Assembly (NCBI GenBank): GCA_021014325.1
Contig: CM037467.1
Span: 6,992,273 to 7,056,272, forward strand
Reading direction: 5' to 3'
Length of the DNA: 64,000 nt
Origin: Plazaster borealis
Taxonomy: Eukaryota > Echinodermata > Asteroidea > Forcipulatida > Labidiasteridae
The position numbers and the translations under genes are program-made. The notes below the pieces were generated by a model. That model saw nothing but the letters and a program-made list of their open reading frames with translations, ran no database searches and had not been told where the DNA came from. Numbering within the stretch: the stretch's first letter is position 1; the number at the start of each line of letters is the position of its first letter. Positions 55,316 through 64,000 of the stretch are shown piece by piece.

Positions 55316-55472
55316 ATAGTTCTAGGAGTAGAGTAGGGGTAGTCTTGAGTAGATTAATCCCTAACTATACAGCTTGCGTAGGAAGCTAAACTGGGATGGT
55401 GCGTTGGTGACGTCATTGGTCGACGGTGCAAGGTGCGAAGAAAAAATAAAAAGGAAAAGAAAAGGTTGTGCA

Positions 55473-56706
55473 CTATTTACATTGTGCAAGAGCCAGACTG
55501 GGTTTACAGCATCCTAGAGCCAGCCAGAGGTCGTAGGACTCTATTGCTGGCAGGGCAACCTGTTGGAATGCTGAGATGGATGGCGCATAGACTGCTGTAG
55601 AGGGTAGATGGTTCCAGATCTTAACTGTTCTTGGGTAGAATGAGAATTTGTATTGGTCGTTTAAGGCATCTGGTATGGTATACTTGAGAGTGTGATCCTG
55701 TCTGGCGATGTATGTAGCTGGCTTGATAGATGGTGGCATTTGGATGTTGACCAGACCATGGTGTATTTTGAAGAACATGGTGGACTGTGCAAGGAGGCGT
55801 CTTACTTGCAGTGTTTCCCATCCCAGGTTGTTAATGAGCACTGTGACCGAGGTTGTTCTACGGTAATCGTTGAAAATAAAGCGTGCTGCTGACCTTTGTG
55901 TTTGCTCAAGCCGTTTTTGACCATCTATCGTGTGTGGACTCCAGACTTCTGAGGCGTATTCCATTTGCGGATGAACTAAGGTTTTGTAGGCTGTTGTTTT
56001 GACAGTTTGAGTGCAGTGAGTGAGGGTTCTGCGAAGAAGACCAAGAGTGCGGCTGGCTTTATCGATTATTTTCTGATGGTGGATGTTCCAGCGGACATCA
56101 CGTGTCACTGTGACTCCCAGGTAATCGTGCTGGTCTACTGATGTAAGTGTTGTTCCAAGGATATTGTATTGGAAGAGGCTGGGCTTGCGTTTTTTGGTGA
56201 TAGATAGTGAAGCACATTTGTTGATATTGAAGTGCATCAACCATTTTGCAGACCACTCAGTGAGAATTGATATGTCACGCTGGAGCTTGCAGTGATCTTC
56301 CTGACAATGTATTTCACGATAGATGACACTGTCGTCAGCAAAAAGCCTCAAACTGGATTGCACTTGGTCCTGGATATCGTTGATGTATAACAGAAACAGG
56401 GCTGGCCCCAGAACCGAACCTTGGGGTACACCTGATGTTACCTTACCCCAAGACGAAGAGGAGCCATTGATTGTCACAGCCTGTTCACGATCACTCAGGA
56501 ACGCACTAATCCAGTTTACCGTGTCCCCTCTGATACCATAGAATTGGAGCTTGACTGACAGGCGGTGGTGAGGCACTTTATCAAAAGCCTTGCTAAAGTC
56601 TACGAATATCACATCAGTTTGGCCACGGTTATTGAGAGTGTGAGCCCAATCGTGTGTCGAAGATATGAGTTGAGTTGTTGTTGACAGTTGTTGTCGGTAG
56701 CCCCTA
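55473..56706 (-). CDS. Non-LTR retrotransposon reverse transcriptase, 5'-truncated
   Basis: 379 codons are open from the first ATG at 56612, and the same frame continues upstream to about 56706 (GYRQQLSTTTQLISSTHDWA), where similarity to RT ends. RT motifs are clear: FVDFSKAFDKVPHHRL (residues 4-19), SGVPQGSVLGPALFLLYIND (60-79) and the catalytic FADD (91-94). A C-terminal region follows, with KINKC-like and LGV motifs and a VWSPH motif, as in CR1/Jockey/L2-like elements. The endonuclease and the N-terminal RT part are missing, typical of 5' truncation during target-primed insertion. The surviving frame has no stop, which suggests youth, but it cannot mobilise itself. Confidence 0.85.
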
Positions 56707-56819
56707 GCCCTGGTAGGACGTCAGTGTAGCCCCATAAATTGGGCCAATCCACTTGGTATCCTTGGCCCCAGCAGCACCACACTGCAATCCTATTTCTGTG
56801 CAATCCTTTTTAAATCAGC

Positions 56820-56950
56820 GGTTAGCTCAGCAGTGAGTGAGCTTCTTATGGAGGAAGGAAATCCTCCATGCTTGGCCGGCAATATGGCCGGTAACCCACA
56901 ATCTTGTGATTGCAAGTCCTGCAGTCTAACCACTTCACCACGGTTCAGAC
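56820..56950 (-). mobile_element. Possible tRNA-derived SINE relic
   Basis: On the minus strand GTGGTGAAGTGGTTAGACTG resembles an A-box region, and ATTGTGGGTTACCGGCC a degraded B-box. GGAGGATTTCCTTCCTCC is a local palindrome. The evidence is weak. Confidence 0.3.
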
Positions 56951-56959
56951 TTGTGTCAG

Positions 56960-57900
56960 AGTTACAGTGCAGTGGTCATGATGGTTAAAAACACACTGGT
57001 ATTTTAAAACATTGTTTTTTATATAATTTTATAATGTTGACTGCTTGTTTGTGTACCTGTCAAAGAGGGCGGTATACGATCTGCTGGCTTTGGCAAAATA
57101 TAAAATTAATTTTGGTTTTTACTTTTTTGTAGGTTCAGGCACTGTTATACTAAAGTGCTATGCTGGGGACGAGAGATGTTTGTGTCTAAGCATTAAGGTC
57201 TGATGAGCAGCCCCATAAATTAAGGCATTACTATGTGGTACTACTACTACCTACTATTTTATGTAGTATTGTTGGGCAAAATCTTTTAAAATGGCCATTT
57301 TTAAAATTCCTTGTTTCCTTGCATGATTTTATAATTTGTTCAGGAAAGCTCAGTCACAAACTTTGAACACCGCGCGATCTTTGTCGTTCAACCATAATTC
57401 TCGCCACTTGTCGTGAAATATATATGCTGTATGAAGAGAATTTACGTCCAGAGGTTAGAAGGGTATGTTCAAAGTAGCGATCTGCTGGATCTCAACTTCT
57501 GTCTGAAGTGATATTTTTGTTCAAAAACTTTGGAAGAATGTTGAAAAACAGGTCTGCTCACGAACTGTAAGTTCAGAATTTCTTGTGACAAAGCAGAAAG
57601 TTTGGTATATGACCAAGACTGAGTTTGAGGTTCAGCATAACAAATACATTGTAGATTGGACAATATAAATGTGACATGTAGAATTACCCTGGACGAAATA
57701 AAAAGGAATTGTTTTGCAGTATAAAAGTAAGATTTTACATTGTAATCATCACAATGAACTCAATCGAAATCAGATAAGGCGCACTGGATAAGACGCAGTG
57801 ACTTTTTTGTACCATCGAAAGTCAGATAAGACGCGTCTTATCCGCAGGAAATTACGGTACTGATACATGTGTAGGACATTACATTGGTCAATTTCTTACA
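56960..57900. other. Flank of the zinc-finger gene; ATAAGACGC inverted motifs
   Basis: GATAAGGCGCACTGGATAAGACGC at about 57773-57797 (read in two words) and the exact palindrome GATAAGACGCGTCTTATC at 57825-57842 suggest a very small MITE or its remnant. Otherwise nothing is seen. Promoter and 5' UTR exons of the zinc-finger gene may lie here unrecognised. Confidence 0.4.
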
Positions 57901-57983
57901 TTACTTCAGGATCTGAACATTCATGAGTGTGCATTTTAATTTTTATGAACAAATTTATTTACATACTTATAGACAAGCTGAGC

Positions 57984-60900
57984 ATGAGTTACCAGCAGGC
58001 TTACACATATTGGCAACAACAGAGATCATCTATGGCATCAGAAGCTTCATACCAGAGACTCTCAGACAATCACCCTAATCCAAATACAAACCTTACCCCA
58101 AGTCAGCAATACCAGACTTATAGTGGTGCACATCATGTAAACCTGACAGGAGTCCACCAATCACTAGCACTAGATATGTATGATTCCTTGTTTCCTACTG
58201 ACTCTTCAGCCACTTCATCTGTTATGAGAAATACAGCAGAAGGGAAGGACAATCAGACAGACTATCAAGGACCAGCTTGGACATCAACATCCACTCATCA
58301 AATTACAAGATTACCAATGGGTGTACCTACATCTGAAGCATTGAGAAGTCGAGGAGTGGCTTCATTGCATGAGGGATCTCTACCTATAATTAGTCAGATA
58401 ATGACACAGCAACCTACTCATTACACAAATCATTTGCAGCTAGAGACTACATCCCATCCTACATGTCATCAAGAAACGCATCAAACAGTATGGAGACAGC
58501 AATCACAGCAACTGTCTCATCCACAACTGCCATCTTTACATCCAAGCAATCAACATTTACTTCTAAGAAAAGATGAAGGTCTTATAAGTACATGTAATGA
58601 CTCTACTGAAGCAGATGAGCCTAACCAGAAGGATGTATCTGAGCCTACTGCACCAGATGCAAAATGCCACAGTACTTCTTCAACCATTGAACATCCAGTA
58701 TCTAGAGAGCCACTTGTTAAGAAAATGGCAAATGAAATGAGATATGAAGAAGGGGCTAGTGATTCATGCCATATACATGTAATCCCCAATGATGATCGGA
58801 ACAGTGATACACCATACAAAACACACGAAACTGGATATAGCTATTGCAAGGTGAACTTATCTTTCATATTCTATGCAGTTGGGCAGGCATTTTTTCATTT
58901 TAACATTTGCAGTATAATTAGACATATCAAAAACATATGAAACTCTTTATTCTTATGGAAGTCAGTGCACAAAACAAATACACATGAAAACAAACAATAC
59001 ATGCTCTTCTTGTTGGAATATCCTGTTTGTAATCGTGTGGCGTTATCCCACTGTAAGCCACGCCCACTTCACACAAACTGGTTCCACTGATTACCAGAAG
59101 CCCATAGGAGTTGCATTGAGCTAGTTTTTCATTGATGATTTATTAAGCTTATGATTTATGTCAGACAGGTTTAATAATTGCCCTTTGCTTTCACATACGT
59201 TAACCTGTAAATTAATGTTGTATTTTGAATTTCAGTACATGTACAAGCACTGATATTGTGTTGGTTTTCTTGACAGTTATGTGATGTTGTGTGCAGTGGA
59301 CCTCTCAATCTTAAGATGCATCTTAAAGGACCTAAACATAAACTGGTAATTAATACACATGTACATTATTTGTTACATACATTGTTATCTTTTCATGTTC
59401 CATTGATAAATATTGCTGATTTGGTTTTATTTGTAGAACATGCAGACCAAGGACACATCATGCAACCTGGGTATGTAAACTGTGGCTTACACTAATTTCA
59501 TTATCAATGAGCAGACATAAATCAATTTGAAATTGTGATGAAACTCTTAGTAATTGTTATACTTATTTGGTGATACTAAGTGTTACTGTACTGTTGTCAC
59601 GTAAAATGAAAATTACCTGACATTTTACTTGGATTTTTAGCACCCAAAAAGTATTGAATATGTAAAAATGTATGTTGCTTTTGTGTATAAAATATCAGCT
59701 GTTTTGCAAATGAAGTGTGACATGTAATTTCAATGAAATGTCTTCCTCTTTTTTGTTGACCCTACCTCTTCCCATGGGCTATCTCTGCTCAAACCTAGAC
59801 CAATTTTACAGAACAACAAACAAATGTGTGTACTTACTTACAATAGCTGAAAAAATGGTTTTAAAGCCAACAAGTAGATTTCAAACTTTAGGAAAACAAT
59901 TAGCTGGGGTGTATTCACCATGAATTTGTTATGTTAATAATTTCTATTATGACTTGAGGTAGTGCTGGTAAAATAATCAGTGCATTACTGTTGGTCTAAA
60001 AGGTCCTAAGTTGTTTTTATTTTTGACCAACATGGTAATAAAGCCTGAAGAAAAAACGCAAATATTTTTGTTTGTTTACAGGAGCTGTTGATGCTTGTAA
60101 GAATAGGTATAAAAGGCATGGCTTAAGGCCTGGAGGATTTGTACCACTGTGTCACAACCAAAATGATAGACCTATCATTGGTAAGAAAGAGATGTACTTC
60201 TTTGACTCTTCTCCTTTCTTTTATTTTCTGACATGTTTGATCATAAATTTCAAATTAATTTGTTTTACCTTGTATTGTTTAAGATCAGCATAAGGATGCA
60301 GTGGAGATATTTTCATTACTTATGAGATATACAGGCAGGCAGCTTGCTTAAAGATTATAGATTGCCGAAGGCATAAGATATGGAACTACAGCTCTATCTA
60401 TTGTTGCAATGTGAAATATGCATTGGTGCCGTTTCAGCAAGCAAATGTTTTTGTATATCATTGATAGCAATGGTCATGGTCAGCACTGATCTTCTGTTGT
60501 ATCAAAAGAGTTGCTTGCTGAAATGGCATTCAGTGAACATTTCACATTTCTGCTTGAGTTCGCTCTAGAATCTTTGGATACAATGTGCTTGATTGCTATG
60601 CTTGAGCTGTGCAAAGCACTCAATCTATTAATTACATTGATTGTTGTAAATAACTGACATTTTATATTTACACCCCTGTGGAAATGATGATCACAGTGCT
60701 TCATGCAAAAGGGTAATGTGGCAAATACTTCATGATTTGATTTGATATTGATGTGATAGGTCTTGATTTTGTGACCAGAGTGGTAACACCTGATGCTGAG
60801 GACGACACTTATGAATGCAGCTTATGTGGTAAATCAAACATATCAAGAAGACGTGTCTATCTGCATGTCATGGCAAAATCACACAGACGGGCATATATCG

Positions 60901-63637
60901 TGAGTTCCTACAATTGTTCATCTTACTTGTCGATGAGTTTCTTAGTGGCAGCAGGCTAATCAGGCAAAACTTTGTTTTCTTCAGATTTGTGCTTTTAATG
61001 CTCAGATATACATTTATTATTTTATAAGGCAATATGTCTGCTGCAATCATAGCATCCAAAAGTCTCATGTTTAGGCAATAACAGTGTCGGTTTTCATTGC
61101 ATGGTAATGACCGCAACCAAGGTCATTTTCACGCAGTGAAGACCGGCTCCTCGCACTCTTATTGCCATTAATAAATACCTTTAACAAAAAAAACTGATAC
61201 AAATAATCAAAATGTGTGATTTTCTTTCGCCGTTTATTGTAGAATTGTTCTATTCATATGCAAGGGCCATTCTTTAGGCTGTTGGTTGGTGTTCAGCTTT
61301 ATGCTTTGCATTATGTTGGTTTCGTGCACGTGGTACATTGTCTCCGCATTCACGCATGCGCTTGGTATGCACCTGTTTGCGGCACCATCTGTCCTTGTTA
61401 AAAACATAAAAACAGTTTATTTGATAGTTCCCCGCACAACAAGCACAGTGTGCATACAGAAGTTTTACACAACAATATGCTTGTTTAGGGGCCCTTTATT
61501 TGCTAGTTTACAGAGCTGGTCTTTATCACATGTTATTACACACCCACGTGACCAGTCTTCGACCAATCATACTCTCCGAGGTATTAATGTTGTTTACAGT
61601 TTAAGCCTGCATTCCCCTGATCATTGCCTCAGTGCTCCTTGAAATGGTTCAGTACAAATTGTAATTTCCCTCCTACTAGAAAAGCCCTAAAAACTTAAGA
61701 AAAAATGGCTTGCCCGCACAAGAATGAACTATCTGACGTGTAATTTTATGAGAGAGAGCTCACTTAACACAAATTGTGAATGTCACTTTCCTTAAGATTG
61801 GTGGTTTTTCTTTTTGGTTTCTTAGAGAAAACTGAAGCCAGATTTAGCAGAGCAATACTGCACAGTAGAAGATGTTTACAAACACAATGAGAAGCTACAA
61901 AAGCGTGAGTCAGTGGATTTAGCAGTATTATTGAATAGTATTATCAAGATAGCTGCTAAGAGAGATGGGCCTGGTCAGACACACATCAGACTTAGCAGTG
62001 AGAGAGATTGTGATGTACAGGAACAGCAGCAGCATGATATGATGGGTAAGTTGTTCAAAGATTTGAGATCCACTGCCAAATGACACTTCATAGTTCCAGT
62101 ATCTTGTAAAAGTGAATGTGAAACCAAATTCAGTGATACAGATAATGAGTTCAGATGTTTCCGAAATGTTTATACAGCTACATGTACATGTACAGCAAGA
62201 TTGGGTTTTTTATATAATAAATTATAAATGAAGATAGTTTTACAGTTTTCCAAACAACAACAGTCCTTTGTTGATGTGCTGATAAAGTTAGGTGTGTTTA
62301 TGTGATGCAGCTTATGTAGCGGTTCGGCTTACACATTGATGTCTGATTCTGTTTTTCAATAGCTGACAACTTAAAGTAACATGAAGGAATTAGGCAATGA
62401 CCCGGAGAATCCATTAATGTGATGATTTCATGTGTTTTTGTAAACTAGATGAGCTTGAGATTCATTGTGGCTTGGTTGATAGGCATCATGACATCCAGGT
62501 AGATGAGGCATCCTTTATGTGTGATTCTACACAATCTCTACACATACCAGCAAAGGATGACACTTCCCACTGTGTGACACTACAATCCAACCCCTCTCAT
62601 CCCTCAGCTCAACTAACTAATCAATCCAAGGCATCTATCCAGCCAAGTAAGGAATCAACAGAACTGACTTGTCTTCCATCTCAAGCGTTCTCATTTGAGG
62701 TAGTAACTCCTTATCACCAAACATCTTCAAGTGATGTTCAATCCATATCAACTTTTCAGCAGCCTTCAATGAACATAAATCAGATCCAGCAAGATGCTTC
62801 TATCTCACATGATGTACAGTCCATTTCAATGAGGCATTCCAATGTCTCACACACAATGCCATCCACAGCTATCAGTCAGTGAGTTCTTTTTAAAGTATTA
62901 CACTGGTATGTGGTAACGTGGTTATACTTGTAGGTTTAAACAAAATAAGAAACCATTATACATGAAGATCCCAGTTATATCTGTATCTTATTGTGATTTC
63001 ATTCAGGTAAGTTTGTGGATAACGGTAAGAGTTGAAACGTTCCACCAACGTTCACCAGATGTCAAATCAACAAAGTCTGTCTCTACATATGTTTGTTATT
63101 TTTGAATTATTTTTTGTATGTGAGATATTGCCTAACATCACAAGGCTACACTTAACTGATTTGGGTTGTCAACCCAAATCAACTGTCACCAGGGGCACGT
63201 CAACCACCTACTCATTGGGCTGAAACAGGGTTACCCCCTTCACAGTTCCTAAGGATGTAGGCATGGGTATTGTCCACTAGGAGCCTGGCTGGTAGAGCAG
63301 ATTGCACTACCTTCCCAACTTTTTACGAAGCAATTATGGTTAAGTGCCTTGCTCAAGGGCACAAGTGTAATGACTGGGATTCGAACCCACACTCTGCTGC
63401 TGACAACACCAGAGCTTGGGTCCGGTGAACTAGACCGCTTGGCAACGACACGCCCTGTTTTGCTTATTTATCTAGAGCTGTGAGTTATATGACCTATTTG
63501 ATTCTTGCAGGCTATCGTCCATGCCATTACCTATGACTGATGACCAGCTAAGACCTTACTGTAGTGATGTATTTATATCTCAAGAACATCAACGTCGATT
63601 TGGAGGTTCATTGATACCTTTAAACAATGATCACAGG
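57984..63637 (+). CDS. U1/matrin-type zinc-finger protein, 3' end outside the window
   Basis: Eight exons join in frame: 57973-58850 (ATG at 57984), 59277-59345, 59437-59470, 60082-60180, 60760-60899, 61826-62045, 62449-62878, 63511-63637. All have AG/GT borders (for example TTTTCTTGACAG, TTTGGTTTCTTAG, GTAAGT, GTGAGT). At least 662 residues are encoded and the frame continues right. Residues 1-285 are low-complexity, rich in Gln, Ser, Thr and His. Finger 1 spans the first junction: YCK plus LCDVVCSGPLNLKMHLKGPKH. Finger 2 (exon 5) is YECSLCGKSNISRRRVYLHV, then MAKSH. Both are C-x2-C-x12-H-x5-H, the spacing of U1-type/double-stranded-RNA-binding fingers. A conserved-looking segment RPIIGLDFVTRVVTP precedes finger 2, and RKLKPDLAEQYCTVEDVYKH follows. 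Probably a nuclear RNA- or DNA-binding protein; the exact family is unknown to me. The start is inferred: an acceptor-like CATACTTATAG lies just before it, so 5' exons may exist. Confidence 0.85.
63330..63454 (-). mobile_element. tRNA-derived SINE, copy 2 (intronic)
   Basis: On the minus strand GCCAAGCGGTCTAGTTCACC (A-box-like) and GTGGGTTCGAATCCCAG (B-box) are followed by CACTTGTGCCCTTGAGCAAG, the same body as at 11836-11990. It sits in the intron before the last visible exon. Confidence 0.65.
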
Positions 63638-63700
63638 GTAAGTACTATACAAGATACCCAATTACTGAACATGTAACAGTTTAATGGCTCTGTTAATCTC

Positions 63701-64000
63701 TTGGTAATTTGAACCCACTGTTTGTTTCAATTCTATATAGTTGTAGATATATGCCATAAAACTAACCTGTGAAAATTTCATTTCAAAAGGTGGTATCGTT
63801 TTTGAGATATTGCCATCTGGAGTGGTTATGTCCACGCAGGAAGAATAATCTGCAATAGGAATACACAATCTGAGAAACGTTTCTGACAGAAGGGCTTATC
63901 AGATTTAAAGTCTTTTTCATAAAAACTGATATCTTTTCCTATAACCACATTACTTCAAAGTGAAATGTTTCTCAAAATGCTTTATACTATCAGAAGCTGC
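63701..64000. mobile_element. TTAAAGG-type MITE family, member 6, cut by window edge
   Basis: TTGGTAATTTGAACCCACTG, TATATAGTTGTAGATATATG, TCTGAGAAACGTTTCTGACA and ATGTTTCTCAAAATGCTTTA match members 2 and 3 in order. Its right end is beyond the window. Confidence 0.7.

Overview
The window is nuclear DNA from a multicellular animal. Spliced genes have long introns with GT/AG borders and AATAAA signals. There is a Gypsy-type LTR retrotransposon, a non-LTR retrotransposon, hAT and THAP relics, tRNA-derived SINEs and many short inverted-repeat elements. Foldback elements whose arms are built of tandem repeats (like the TU elements known from sea urchins), the dense families of 0.3-0.9 kb inverted-repeat elements, and a secreted C-type lectin plus PAN protein suggest a marine deuterostome, most likely an echinoderm. 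That placement is inference, and I cannot name the species.

Four genes or gene parts are well supported. (1) An intronless secreted lectin-like gene lies at 9738-10475 (+). (2) A calmodulin-like gene with four EF-hands runs on the minus strand from 37256 to 28833. I assembled it from five small exons whose splice phases all agree; it encodes 140 residues. (3) A zinc-finger gene on the plus strand starts at about 57973 and runs off the right edge. It has eight exons in the window and two fingers of identical C-x2-C-x12-H-x5-H spacing. (4) A complete Gypsy-type retrotransposon (minus strand, 45348-52432) has two 830-bp LTRs that look identical, a CTAC target duplication, gag, protease, RT, RNase H and integrase. 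Its gag/pol overlap carries a GGGAAAC slippery heptamer. Nine single-base losses in A/T runs interrupt pol, all between 47.66 and 49.56 kb.

Layout: 0-4 kb is a foldback element nested in a second element that carries an array of GATAAAC palindromes. 4.8-6.6 kb and 19.6-21.1 kb are two copies of a dispersed repeat. 7.2-8.85 kb is an 834-bp tandem duplication. 9.7-10.6 kb is the lectin gene. 10.6-12.3 kb is an inverted-repeat element holding other elements. 13.25-14.14 and 16.96-17.84 kb are two copies of an 885-bp non-autonomous transposon, with a frameshifted THAP domain between them. 19.0-19.3 kb holds an unidentified minus-strand coding relic. 21.2-22.0 kb is the uninterrupted copy of the GATAAAC element. 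23-28 kb is element-rich. 28.8-37.3 kb is the calmodulin-like gene, whose introns hold an hAT relic, a 142-bp satellite, two short inverted-repeat elements and a second foldback. 38-42 kb is microsatellites and anonymous sequence. 43.1-53.9 kb is a nest of inverted-repeat elements into which the Gypsy element jumped recently. 55.4-56.7 kb is a 5'-truncated non-LTR retrotransposon. 58-64 kb is the zinc-finger gene.

No operon-like cooperation is expected. Most of the window records repeated transposition with three host genes in between. All positions were read by eye, and edges of repeats are usually good to within about 10 bases.
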